A DNA stretch of 64,000 nt from Fluviicola sp. (GCF_039596395.1 NZ_JBCNJT010000001.1:1027315-1091314), one strand, 5' to 3'. Positions 42,628 through 51,098 are shown, numbered from the stretch's first letter. The notes: generated by a model from the sequence alone, not told the origin. Made by a program: numbers and translations.

Positions 42628-42705
42628 ATGATCAAGAAGAACTTCATGCGTCAAATGCCAATGCAGCTGTGTTGTATGTCCCGTATGGGACAGCGGAAGG
42701 AATAA
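42628..42705 (+). CDS. putative leader peptide (25 codons) with Cys-Cys and six Met
   Basis: A 25-codon ORF from ATG 42628 to TAA 42703-42705. It begins MIKKNFMRQMPMQLCCMSRM: two adjacent Cys (codons 15-16) and six Met in 20 codons. Cys and Met are rare amino acids and the end products of the operon that follows, so the peptide looks like a ribosome-based sensor for Cys-tRNA or Met-tRNA supply. An intrinsic terminator lies 25 nt after it and ends 22 nt before the first gene. GGAAGG near the end of the ORF (42695-42700) can partly pair with CCTTC of the terminator left arm, a possible antiterminator. Confidence 0.62.
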   Translation: MIKKNFMRQMPMQLCCMSRMGQRKE

Positions 42706-42730
42706 CTATAAACGAACAAGTGAGTTACAG

Positions 42731-42763
42731 CCCTTCTCCGTATCCAACAGAGAAGGGTTTTTT
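42731..42763 (+). terminator. intrinsic terminator in the cys operon leader
   Basis: CCCTTCTC (42731-42738) pairs with GAGAAGGG (42750-42757), followed by six T. It stands between the leader peptide and the first structural gene. Confidence 0.9.
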
Positions 42764-42784
42764 ATTGCAATCAACATTTTAAAC

Positions 42785-43663
42785 ATGAAAAAAGTATATA
42801 TCAATGAATATGGTCCGAGAGTCTCAGCTGCTATTTACGGCTTTTGGCGCTGGACGGAAGAAGATCTTCAGGGAGCACGTAAATTTGAAGATGTCGTATT
42901 GTTTACACGTGAATTGGGAATCGATACATATGACCTGAGCACGAATCACGGATCAAGTCAATTGGAAACCCAATTCGGTAAACTGATCGAATCCAAAGCG
43001 ATTAACCAATCGGAACTGATCTTGTCGAAAAAGGTCGGTTTACGCGAATATTCCGGTTCTCACGGAAGTGGTATTTACCACGATTTGAGCCCGCAGTACA
43101 TTACAAAAGAGGTGGAGCAGTCTTTGACCCGGCTGAAAAGAGATAAAATAGAGATCCTGATCCTGGAAGGTTTTGACTTCCTGTCTAATTTCGAGGAAAC
43201 AGCTTCGGCCTTATTGAAACTGCAGCGAAGCGGGAAGATCTCTTACATCGGGGTTTCCAATTTCAATGTGTTCCAGCAAAGATTGTTGTCTTCGTCACTT
43301 TCGCAGCCCATCATTACCAATCACCTGGAACTGAATTTACTGCAAACGGAAGCGCTTCACGACGGTCGATTTGATTTTATTCGCGAACAGCACAGCAGGG
43401 CAATGGCGTTTTCTCCGCTTGCCGACGGACGTATTTTGCTTAGCGAAGACGCTCAGGCGGTCAAATTGCGTCTGGCTTTGATAGAAATCGGTAAAAAGTA
43501 CGAAGCGAACGTGGAGCAGGTTGCAGTTGCCTGGCTGAATAAACTGGGAGCATTGCCTATCATTGGAAGCAAGGAAAAGCGCCGGATCCAAAATGCGGCA
43601 ACGGCACATGCTTTCGAGCTTACGCGGGAAGAATGGTATTACCTGTACAACGCTACGAACTAG
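42785..43663 (+). CDS. aldo/keto reductase in the sulfate-reduction operon
   Basis: A 292-residue NAD(P)H-dependent oxidoreductase of the aldo/keto reductase family (YdhF-like). A TIM barrel is evident: ELGIDTYDLSTNHGSSQLETQFG at the start, LTRLKRDKIEILILEGFDFL, KISYIGVSNFNVFQQ, and the C-terminal AWLNKLGALPIIGSKEKRRIQNA that binds the 2'-phosphate. The catalytic Asp is in DTYDLS; at the usual catalytic Tyr place, NHGSS shows no Tyr, so activity as a reductase should be examined. It is the first gene of the operon, 2 nt ahead of the sulfite reductase. An AKR is unusual in a cys operon and its role is unknown. Confidence 0.88.
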   Translation: MKKVYINEYGPRVSAAIYGFWRWTEEDLQGARKFEDVVLFTRELGIDTYDLSTNHGSSQLETQFGKLIESKAINQSELILSKKVGLREYSGSHGSGIYHDLSPQYITKEVEQSLTRLKRDKIEILILEGFDFLSNFEETASALLKLQRSGKISYIGVSNFNVFQQRLLSSSLSQPIITNHLELNLLQTEALHDGRFDFIREQHSRAMAFSPLADGRILLSEDAQAVKLRLALIEIGKKYEANVEQVAVAWLNKLGALPIIGSKEKRRIQNAATAHAFELTREEWYYLYNATN

Positions 43664-43665
43664 TC

Positions 43666-45759
43666 ATGGAAAGTTTCAGAACGGTATACGAAAACCAGGT
43701 CGGCGATAACAAATTGCGTGTTGAGCAGGATATCCTGGAACTGGGCGAGAAAATTGCCGCATTCAAAGAAGGTAAAATTCCCGATGATAAGTTCCGCGCC
43801 TTACGCCTTGCGCGTGGGGTTTACGGACAACGTCAGCTGGGAGTCCAGATGATCCGTATTAAATTGCCGTATGGGAAAGTAACTTCGGGTCAATTGCGCA
43901 GGATTGCGCAGGTAAGTGATGAATACAGCACCGGACGGTTGCACATTACCACGCGGCAGGATATCCAGATCCACCACGTTTCCCTGGACCGGACTCCCCA
44001 ATTGTGGGCAGATCTCGAAAAAGACGACGTTACGCTTCGGGAAGCGTGTGGAAATACAGTAAGAAACGTTACGGCAAGCGATAATGCGGGCATCAATCCC
44101 AACGAATTGTTTGACGTCACACCCTATGCGGAACAGGTTTTCCGGTACTTTCTGCGAAAACCGTTCGGACAGGAATTGGGTCGCAAGATCAAGATCGCGT
44201 TCAGTTCGGATGACGCCGACGATACGTTTACCTTTATCCACGATTTCGGCTTTATTCCACGTGTGGAAGCCGAAGTAAAAGGATTTAAAGTACTGGTAGG
44301 CGGAGGACTTGGTGCGCAGCCTTTTTTGGCTCATACTGCTTACGAATTCCTTCCTGCTACAGAAATCATCCCGTTTATAGAAGCGTCCATCCGCATTTTC
44401 GACCGCCACGGAGAACGAAACAGCCGGAATAAAGCCCGGATGAAATACCTGGTATCCAAACTCGGATTGGAATCTTTTTTAGAATTGGTTGACCGGGAAA
44501 GAGCAGCCGTTCAGTTTGAACCGGAGAAAGATAGTTTGATTGATTTAAATGGTTTTGATTATCAGAATCTTGACCCGGTTGATATCAATCAATTGTTTAC
44601 GGAAGATCCAGTTTACAATCAATGGGTAAAAACCAATGTGTTTCCGCAAAAGCAACCGGGGCATCTGGCAGTTTATGTCAAAGTTCCTTTGGGAGATTTT
44701 TACACGGACCAGGCGCGTTCCCTGGCTTATTTGCTGGATAGTTTACAACTCCCGGAATTGCGGTTTACGATTAACCAGAACATCCAGTTGCGCGGAGTAA
44801 GGAAAGATCAATTGCCAACGGTTTATTCGCAGCTTTCTTTACTGAATCTGATCGAGCCCGGATTTGGCGGATTGACGGATATCACTGCTTGTCCGGGAAC
44901 GAATACCTGTAACCTGGGAATTTCCAACAGTACGAATGTTGCTTTGGAACTCGAATCTTTTATCCGCACCAACTACCCGAAACTGATCGAAGAAACGGGA
45001 ATTTCGATCAAGATCAGCGGCTGTATGAATTCCTGCGGACAGCATGGTTTGGCGCAAATCGGGTTTCATGGAAGTTCTATTAAAACAAAAGAAGGAACAC
45101 TTCCGGCTTTGCAGGTTTTGCTCGGTGGTGGAAAAACCGGTTCTGGAACAGGAAGAATTGCTGAAAAAGTGATTAAAGTTCCCAGCAAACGCATTTTGAA
45201 AGTGGTTCAGTTCATTCTGGATGATTTCCTGGAATTCCACGAAAACGACGAGTATTTCAATGATTATTTCGACCGCAGAGGAAATGCCTGGTTCTACAAT
45301 TTGTTGAAACCGTTGGCTGATCTGGAAGAAGTTGCCCCGGAAGAATACCTGGATTGGGGGCAAAATGAACGGTTCGCAACAGCAATCGGAGTGGGCGAGT
45401 GTGCCGGTGTGATCATTGATCTCGTAGCAACTTTATTTTCAGATGCGGAAGAAAAGTGGGAATCTGCAACGGTAGCCTTGGAACAATCGCGGTTTGCAGA
45501 TGCTGTTTACTACGCCTATGCTGCCGGCATTCACGCTGCAAAAGCACGCCTGATCGAAAAAGGGATCCGATGCAACACCCAACAGGGAATCCTGACGGAT
45601 TTTGATACGCACTTGGGGGAAACATTCGGATTTTCTGAAACAAACAGCTTCAGTGAAAAAATCCTGGAAATAAACAAAGAAAAAGCCACGGAAACTTTTG
45701 CAAAAGCCTATTTGAATGAGGTGTCTGAGGTATTAACGAAATTGACAAAAAAACAATGA
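43666..45759 (+). CDS. nitrite/sulfite reductase hemoprotein (siroheme, 4Fe-4S), probable assimilatory sulfite reductase
   Basis: A 697-residue reductase that takes sulfite to sulfide with six electrons. Two ferredoxin-like half-domains alternate with siroheme/4Fe-4S domains (TTRQDIQIHHVSLDRTPQLWADLEKDDVTLREACGNTVRNVTA; later TINQNIQLRGVRKDQL). The cluster cysteines are Cys409 and Cys415 (ACPGTNTC) and Cys453 and Cys457 (SGCMNSCG). The last ~130 residues (WGQNERFATAIGVGECAGVIID onwards) form an extra helical, HEPN-like domain seen in some Bacteroidota enzymes. Place among cysHDN, siroheme genes and a ferredoxin reductase favours sulfite over nitrite. The ATG at 43666 is taken (the ORF extends to 43633, inside the AKR gene). 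It overlaps the next gene by ATGA. Confidence 0.94.
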   Translation: MESFRTVYENQVGDNKLRVEQDILELGEKIAAFKEGKIPDDKFRALRLARGVYGQRQLGVQMIRIKLPYGKVTSGQLRRIAQVSDEYSTGRLHITTRQDIQIHHVSLDRTPQLWADLEKDDVTLREACGNTVRNVTASDNAGINPNELFDVTPYAEQVFRYFLRKPFGQELGRKIKIAFSSDDADDTFTFIHDFGFIPRVEAEVKGFKVLVGGGLGAQPFLAHTAYEFLPATEIIPFIEASIRIFDRHGERNSRNKARMKYLVSKLGLESFLELVDRERAAVQFEPEKDSLIDLNGFDYQNLDPVDINQLFTEDPVYNQWVKTNVFPQKQPGHLAVYVKVPLGDFYTDQARSLAYLLDSLQLPELRFTINQNIQLRGVRKDQLPTVYSQLSLLNLIEPGFGGLTDITACPGTNTCNLGISNSTNVALELESFIRTNYPKLIEETGISIKISGCMNSCGQHGLAQIGFHGSSIKTKEGTLPALQVLLGGGKTGSGTGRIAEKVIKVPSKRILKVVQFILDDFLEFHENDEYFNDYFDRRGNAWFYNLLKPLADLEEVAPEEYLDWGQNERFATAIGVGECAGVIIDLVATLFSDAEEKWESATVALEQSRFADAVYYAYAAGIHAAKARLIEKGIRCNTQQGILTDFDTHLGETFGFSETNSFSEKILEINKEKATETFAKAYLNEVSEVLTKLTKKQ

Positions 45760-46520
45760 ATAGTAAATTAATTCCGCAGATTTCCCTGGTTGGGGCAGGG
45801 CCGGGAGATATCGAACTGATTTCCGTCAAGGGGCTCAACCGCTTGAAGAAAGCCAATGTGGTGCTTTACGATGCACTGGTGAACGAAGAATTATTGACTT
45901 ACGCTCCGACCGCGAAGAAGATCTTTGTAGGAAAGCGTTTAGGATTTAAAGCATACGAACAGGAGCAGATTAACCAACTTTTGGTAGAATCAGCCAATGA
46001 ATATGGTCATGTAGTACGCTTGAAAGGTGGAGATTCTTTTGTTTTCGGAAGAGGAATGGAAGAGGTGCTCTTTGCACAAAAGCATCAGATCTCGACGGAA
46101 GTCATCCCGGGAATTTCGAGTTCGATTGCTGTTCCTGCGTTGGCGAATATCCCGGTAACACATCGCGGGGTGAGTAATTCATTCCTGGTCTTATCAGCTA
46201 CTTTGGCTGATGGCTCTTTGAACCCGGAGTTGGAGAAAGCTGCTTCTTTGAATGCAACGATTGTGATCCTGATGGGGGTGAGTCAGCTTGAAAAGATTGC
46301 CGGTTTGTTTACGAAACACTCCAGGGCGGATCTTCCGGCAGCAGTGATTTGCAACGGTTCATTGCCTGAAGAGGAAATCATTGTGGGAACGGTTGCCACG
46401 ATTTCAGAACAATACAGAAGGTCAGAAGTAAAAGGGCCGGGAGTAATTGTGATCGGTGAAGCAGTATCGTTTGCGGAAGTCTGTAACACACCATTATCCG
46501 GTTCAATTTGTCTTTCATGA
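45756..46520 (+). CDS. cobA: uroporphyrinogen-III C-methyltransferase (SUMT)
   Basis: A 254-residue SAM-dependent methyltransferase that makes precorrin-2 from uroporphyrinogen III, the first siroheme step. Signatures are ISLVGAGPGDIELISVKGLNRLKKANVVLYDALV, VRLKGGDSFVFGRGMEE and VIPGISSSIAVPALANIPVTHRG. It is the stand-alone form, while the dehydrogenase/chelatase part is fused to a transporter in the next gene. It provides siroheme to the sulfite reductase directly upstream. Start and stop overlap neighbours by ATGA on both sides. Confidence 0.96.
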   Translation: MNSKLIPQISLVGAGPGDIELISVKGLNRLKKANVVLYDALVNEELLTYAPTAKKIFVGKRLGFKAYEQEQINQLLVESANEYGHVVRLKGGDSFVFGRGMEEVLFAQKHQISTEVIPGISSSIAVPALANIPVTHRGVSNSFLVLSATLADGSLNPELEKAASLNATIVILMGVSQLEKIAGLFTKHSRADLPAAVICNGSLPEEEIIVGTVATISEQYRRSEVKGPGVIVIGEAVSFAEVCNTPLSGSICLS

Positions 46521-47998
46521 GAGAATCGCATACCAATGAACTATTTCCGGTGTTCCTGAAAACTCATGAACTGCAGGTTTTGCTGGTCGGAGGAGGAGCA
46601 GTGGCACTGGAAAAACTCAGGGCTTTATTGCTGAATTCTCCGGAAACCAATGTGACGGTTGTTGCCCGTGAATATTTGGATGAGTTTATTGATTTTGCCG
46701 AACGCCACGAAACGGTTTACATGGAAGTACGTGATTTTGAAGAAACGGATATTGCCGGGAAACAATTGGTCATTACAGCCTTGAATGATTTGGAGTTTTC
46801 GGAGCATCTAATGAACCTGGCACACGACGCCGGAATCCTGTACAATGCGGCAGACAAACCGGAACTTTGCACTTTCTACCTGGGATCAGTGGTGAAAAAG
46901 GGGCATTTGAAAATCGGGATCTCCACAAACGGCAAATCGCCTACACTGGCAAAACGCCTGAAAGAAATACTGGATGAGAACCTGCCGGATGAATTAAACG
47001 ATTCTGCCTTGCATTTGAATGAATTCCGGAATTTTCTGAAAGGAGATTTTACGAAGAAAGTGAAGAAAATGAATCAGGCAACAGCCGGATTGATTGTCAA
47101 AGCGGAAAGGCCCTGGTATTTCTTTTCTCCCTGGAAGCTTAGCGCTTATCTATTCGGGATATTAGTGGTAATGCTTACCGGGCATTTGATCTTTACGCTG
47201 ATTCCTTTGGAAGGGATCTGGAATTCCGCTTCAGGAATGATCGATTCCCTGACAATCGATTTTGCTTATTTCATGCTGGCCGGATTCATCGCGCAAATGA
47301 TTGATGGGGCTTTGGGAATGGCCTACGGGGTCAGTGCGACTACTTTTCTGCTGTCTTACGGAATTTCTCCGGCTATTTCGAGTATGTCGGTGCACGCGTC
47401 CGAGATTTTTACCAGCGGAGTTTCAGGGATTATGCACCTGCGCTTCGGAAATGTGAATAACAGGCTGTTCAAATCGATTTTGCTTCCCGGGGTGCTGGGA
47501 GCAATTGCAGGGGCTTATCTATTGTCTGAGTTTCAGCATTTCAACTACATCATCAGGCCGGTAGTTAGCTTATACACACTGATTCTGGGCGCATTGATCA
47601 TTTACAAAGTGATCCGTAAGAAACAGGCCCGGAAAAAAGTAACGAAAGCAGGATGGTTGGGGCTTCTGGGAGGATTTTTGGATTCAATCGGCGGTGGCGG
47701 CTGGGGACCGGTCGTTTCATCAACCCTGATTGCCCGTGGAAAACACCCGAGAATGATCGTCGGATCTGTTAATTTAGCGGAGTTTTTCGTTTCTTTGGCA
47801 AGCTCTTTTACGTTCTTTACCGTTCTCGGGGCAAATAATGTATGGCAACCCATTTTCGGATTGATACTGGGAGGAGTTTGTGCAGCGCCGATAGCAGCAT
47901 ATTTGACATCGAAACTGAATATCAAGGCCATGATGTTGTTTGTTGGAATTATAGTCGTAATCGTAAGTTTGCGCAATTTTATAACGGTCTTATTTTAA
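46517..47998 (+). CDS. fusion of siroheme synthase N-domain (precorrin-2 dehydrogenase/ferrochelatase) with a TSUP (TauE/SafE) transporter
   Basis: A 493-residue two-part protein. Residues 1-~190 resemble the CysG N-domain: LFPVFLKTHELQVLLVGGGAVALEKLRALL binds NAD, VVAREYLDEF, LVITALNDLEFSEHLMNLAHDAGILYNAADKPELCTFYLGSVVKKGHLKIGISTNGKSPTLAKRL. Residues ~205-493 have about eight membrane segments of the TSUP type (FMLAGFIAQMIDGALGMAYGVSATTFLL, GLLGGFLDSIGGGGWGPVVSSTLIARG), a family that moves sulfite, sulfate or thiosulfate. No stop or frameshift lies between. The start is ATG at 46517, overlapping the SUMT stop. One chain would link siroheme making to sulfur-ion transport, and no other sulfate transporter is in the operon. 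Confidence 0.92.
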   Translation: MRESHTNELFPVFLKTHELQVLLVGGGAVALEKLRALLLNSPETNVTVVAREYLDEFIDFAERHETVYMEVRDFEETDIAGKQLVITALNDLEFSEHLMNLAHDAGILYNAADKPELCTFYLGSVVKKGHLKIGISTNGKSPTLAKRLKEILDENLPDELNDSALHLNEFRNFLKGDFTKKVKKMNQATAGLIVKAERPWYFFSPWKLSAYLFGILVVMLTGHLIFTLIPLEGIWNSASGMIDSLTIDFAYFMLAGFIAQMIDGALGMAYGVSATTFLLSYGISPAISSMSVHASEIFTSGVSGIMHLRFGNVNNRLFKSILLPGVLGAIAGAYLLSEFQHFNYIIRPVVSLYTLILGALIIYKVIRKKQARKKVTKAGWLGLLGGFLDSIGGGGWGPVVSSTLIARGKHPRMIVGSVNLAEFFVSLASSFTFFTVLGANNVWQPIFGLILGGVCAAPIAAYLTSKLNIKAMMLFVGIIVVIVSLRNFITVLF

Positions 47999-48004
47999 GA
48001 GGAA

Positions 48005-48691
48005 ATGATTGAGAAAATAAAAGAAATAGCCTACACTAACCTGGAGGATTATTTGGCTCAGCTTGCTTCTTTAGACGGAGTAAGAATAGCTTTGTCATCC
48101 AGTTTGAGTTGGGAAGACCAGGTGCTGACACATGCGGTTTATTCACAGGAATTACCGATTCGCGTATTTACATTAGATACCGGCCGGTTGTTTCCGGAAA
48201 CCTACAGCGTGATCGAAGCCACCAGGCAGCGTTATCACAAAGACCTGGAAGTGTATTTTCCGGAATACGGGGCGGTGGAACAATTGGTGACTCAAAAAGG
48301 ACCGATCAGCTTCTACGAATCGCTTGAAAACAGGAAAGAATGCTGTTTTATTCGGAAGGTGGAACCATTGAACCGGGCGTTGAAAGACGTGGATGTCTGG
48401 ATAACCGGGCTTCGTGCAGACCATTCGGAAAACCGTGCAGGTTTGGAATTGATGGAATGGGACGAACAGCGCCGGATTGTCAAGGTGAATCCGCTTGCCA
48501 ACTGGAGCCTGGAAGAAGTTAAAACATACATTAAACAGCATAACATTCCTTATAATGTATTGCAGGATCGCGGTTTTGTAAGTTTGGGATGTCAGCCGTG
48601 CACACGTGCCGTTCAGGAAGGAGAACCTTTCCGTGCTGGTCGCTGGTGGTGGGAAGACAACTCGAAAAAAGAATGTGGGCTGCATAATTAA
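48005..48691 (+). CDS. cysH: adenylylsulfate (APS) reductase, thioredoxin-dependent, 4Fe-4S type
   Basis: A 228-residue reductase that makes sulfite and AMP. Cys113-Cys114 (RKECCFIRK) and Cys196-x-x-Cys199 (GCQPC) are the 4Fe-4S ligands that mark APS reductases, and the catalytic Cys224 is in the C-terminal ECGLHN. The nucleotide part is SSSLSWEDQVLTHAV and VFTLDTGRLFPETY. PAPS-specific CysH lacks the CC...CxxC set, so the substrate should be APS. It lies 6 nt after the TSUP fusion and ahead of cysD, with a 126-nt repeat-containing gap in between. Confidence 0.95.
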   Translation: MIEKIKEIAYTNLEDYLAQLASLDGVRIALSSSLSWEDQVLTHAVYSQELPIRVFTLDTGRLFPETYSVIEATRQRYHKDLEVYFPEYGAVEQLVTQKGPISFYESLENRKECCFIRKVEPLNRALKDVDVWITGLRADHSENRAGLELMEWDEQRRIVKVNPLANWSLEEVKTYIKQHNIPYNVLQDRGFVSLGCQPCTRAVQEGEPFRAGRWWWEDNSKKECGLHN

Positions 48692-48700
48692 TTCGTTGTT

Positions 48701-48793
48701 TCCCCCTTTGAAGGGTGGACCAAGGGGGATGGTCATCCCTCTCAATCTCCTCTTGACGGAGTCTGATACTCGTCAGACCCTCCAGGGGAGAGG
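48701..48793 (+). repeat. hairpin-rich intergenic repeat between cysH and cysD
   Basis: Three inverted repeats in the 126-nt gap: TCCCCCTT (48701-48708) with AAGGGGGA (48722-48729), CCTCTC (48738-48743) with GAGAGG (48788-48793), and GTCTGA (48761-48766) with TCAGAC (48773-48778) nested inside the second. There is no T-run, so it does not end the operon. It is like intergenic repeats seen in other Bacteroidota and may affect mRNA processing or the cysH:cysDN ratio. Confidence 0.55.
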
Positions 48794-48817
48794 TGTTGAG
48801 AAATTTAATGAACAAAA

Positions 48818-49717
48818 ATGAAAGATTATTTAGACGAATTGGAGGCGGAAGCCATTTACATCCTGCGGGAAGTTGCGGGACAATTTGACCGGCCGGCTTT
48901 ATTGTTTTCCGGGGGAAAAGACAGCATTTGCCTGGTGCATCTGGCTTTGAAAGCCTTCAGGCCGGGTAAGTTTCCTTTCCCGCTGGTACATGTCGACACG
49001 GGACATAATTTCCGGGAGGCACTTGAATTCAGGGATGCTTTGGCGGCAGAACTGGGAGAACAGCTAATTGTCCGGAATGTAGCTGATACCATTGCGAAAC
49101 AGAAACTACAGGATGCAAAAGGAAAATTCCCGAGCAGAAATGCTTTGCAGACTTATACCTTACTGGAAGTGATCGAAGAATTTGAGTTCGATGCCTGTAT
49201 CGGCGGAGCACGAAGAGACGAAGAAAAAGCACGGGCCAAAGAGCGGGTTTTCTCCGTTCGTGACGAATTCGGTCAGTGGGACCCGAAGTTGCAGCGTCCG
49301 GAATTGTGGAGTATTTATAACGGAAAGATCGATAAAGGAGAAAATGTACGCGTATTCCCGATCAGTAACTGGACAGAGTTGGACGTGTGGAATTACATCA
49401 AGCGTGAAAACATTGCTTTGCCTAAAATTTACTTTACACATGAACGCGAATGTGTTTTGACCGAACACGGCCAGTTGATGGCCAACAATGAATTCCTGAA
49501 CCTGGACGAAAACGACCGGATCGTCACCAAAAAAGTGCGTTACAGAACGGTTGGAGATATGACCTGCACCGCGGCTGTTGAAAGCGAAGCATACACGGTA
49601 GATGATATTATTGCGGAACTGAAAGAAGCAAAAATCTCGGAGCGTGGTGCAACACGCATGGACGACCGTATTTCGGAGGCAGCAATGGAAGACCGGAAGA
49701 AAGGAGGATACTTTTAA
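48818..49717 (+). CDS. cysD: sulfate adenylyltransferase subunit 2
   Basis: A 299-residue ATP-sulfurylase catalytic subunit that makes APS from sulfate and ATP with CysN. The PP-loop is LLFSGGKDSICLVHLALKAF, then FPLVHVDTGHNFREALEFRD, ACIGGARRDEEKARAKERVFSVRDEFGQWDPK, VFPISNWTELDVWNYI and MTCTAAVESEA. The sequence ends RISEAAMEDRKKGGYF as in most CysD. It lies 66 nt ahead of the cysN ATG. Confidence 0.97.
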   Translation: MKDYLDELEAEAIYILREVAGQFDRPALLFSGGKDSICLVHLALKAFRPGKFPFPLVHVDTGHNFREALEFRDALAAELGEQLIVRNVADTIAKQKLQDAKGKFPSRNALQTYTLLEVIEEFEFDACIGGARRDEEKARAKERVFSVRDEFGQWDPKLQRPELWSIYNGKIDKGENVRVFPISNWTELDVWNYIKRENIALPKIYFTHERECVLTEHGQLMANNEFLNLDENDRIVTKKVRYRTVGDMTCTAAVESEAYTVDDIIAELKEAKISERGATRMDDRISEAAMEDRKKGGYF

Positions 49718-49783
49718 TTATCAATGATAAATTATCAATGGTGTAAGTCTTGATAATTGAAAATTGATCATTCATCATTAACT

Positions 49784-51025
49784 ATGGATTTACTAAGATT
49801 TTTTACGGCAGGAAATGTAGATGACGGCAAAAGTACCCTGATCGGGCGTTTGTTGTATGACAGCGAGTCCATTTCCACGGATATTATAGAAACACTCACA
49901 CGCCAGAGTAAAACAACGGGTGAGAACACGGAAATAGACCTGGCTTTGTTAACAGACGGTCTGCGTGCCGAACGCGAACAAGGGATCACGATCGATGTGG
50001 CTTACAAATACTTTTCGACAGACAAGCGTAAGTTCATCATCGCTGATACTCCGGGACACGCACAATATACGCGAAATATGTTCACAGGTGCTTCAACGGC
50101 TCAACTGGCCATTATCCTTGTGGATGCGCGAAACGGAATTACGGAGCAAACAAAACGTCACAGCATTATTTCAGCGGTGCTGGGAATTCCGCAAGTCTTA
50201 TTGTGTATCAACAAAATGGACCTGGCAGGTTACAGCGAGCAACGCTTCGACGAAATTGTCTCCGAATACGCGGATTTTTCCCAAAAGATCGGGTTGAAAA
50301 AGGTAGATTACATCCCGACTTCTGCCCTGGTGGGAGAAAACGTGGTGCATAAAAGCACACAGATGAACTGGTATCCCGGACCATCATTGCTTCATTACCT
50401 GGAAAATATTGAGATCGAAGCTTCCGAAGTTTCCGATGAAGCGCGTTTCCAGGTGCAATACGTGATCCGTCCGCAAACAGAAGAACTGCACGATTACAGA
50501 GGGTATGCAGGAAGCGTTCTGAACGGAACATTTCACACAGGAGATGAGGTAACGGTTTTACCTTCCGGTTTGTCTAGCAGGATCTCTAAGATTGAAAGCA
50601 ATTTGAAGGAAGCAGACAGTGCAGGAAAAAATCAGCCGGTAATCCTTCATCTGGAAGACGATCTGGACATCAGCCGCGGAAATACAATTGTTCCGTCAAA
50701 TGCTTTGCCGGTATCGGAGAAGTCACTGAATGCAACGATCTGCTGGATGGACAATGCGTCATTTAACGCCGGACAGAAATTCATTCTTCAGCAAAACAGT
50801 TTCCGCACGAAAGCGGCGATCAAAGAAATTTACTCAAAGATCGATATTCACAGCTTTAAGGATTTGGAAAGTGACGGAACACTTCGCCTGAACGAATTGG
50901 CTAAAGTTTCCCTTAAAACAGCTGAAGCGGTGAGTTACGATCCGTTCCAAAAGCTGGCGAAAACAGGTGCTTTTATCTTAATTAACGAAAATACCAATCA
51001 AACAGTGGCCGCGGGAGTCCTGTAA
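49784..51025 (+). CDS. cysN: sulfate adenylyltransferase subunit 1 (GTPase)
   Basis: A 413-residue EF-Tu-like GTPase that drives ATP-sulfurylase with CysD. G1 is AGNVDDGKSTLIGRLLYDS, switch II is IADTPGHAQYTRNM, G4 is CINKMDLAGY. Two beta-barrel domains follow. There is no APS-kinase domain at the C-terminus, so it is plain CysN, not CysNC. A TTG at 49757 could extend it, but ATG at 49784 starts directly before the conserved LLRFFTAGNVDDGKS. The intergenic regions before and after it (49718-49783 and 51026-51098) are built of TTGATAATT-like AT-rich repeats common in Bacteroidota. Confidence 0.96.
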   Translation: MDLLRFFTAGNVDDGKSTLIGRLLYDSESISTDIIETLTRQSKTTGENTEIDLALLTDGLRAEREQGITIDVAYKYFSTDKRKFIIADTPGHAQYTRNMFTGASTAQLAIILVDARNGITEQTKRHSIISAVLGIPQVLLCINKMDLAGYSEQRFDEIVSEYADFSQKIGLKKVDYIPTSALVGENVVHKSTQMNWYPGPSLLHYLENIEIEASEVSDEARFQVQYVIRPQTEELHDYRGYAGSVLNGTFHTGDEVTVLPSGLSSRISKIESNLKEADSAGKNQPVILHLEDDLDISRGNTIVPSNALPVSEKSLNATICWMDNASFNAGQKFILQQNSFRTKAAIKEIYSKIDIHSFKDLESDGTLRLNELAKVSLKTAEAVSYDPFQKLAKTGAFILINENTNQTVAAGVL

Positions 51026-51098
51026 TAAATTTGATAAAATTGACAATTGAAAAGACTTTTACATTTTCCATTATCAATTTTCAATTAACATAGAAATC

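Noticed and set aside
39139-42730. SAM or other riboswitch in the sulfur leaders
   Set aside because: No SAM-I/SAM-II-like conserved core was seen, and the short ORFs with Cys/Met codons explain the region better.
43666-45759. Assimilatory nitrite reductase
   Set aside because: Motifs alone do not exclude it, but all operon partners (cysH, cysD, cysN, siroheme and TSUP) belong to sulfur metabolism and no nitrate/nitrite gene is present.
46508-46516. TTG start of the siroheme-synthase/TSUP fusion
   Set aside because: The ATG at 46517 overlaps the SUMT stop as ATGA, the usual coupling in this operon.
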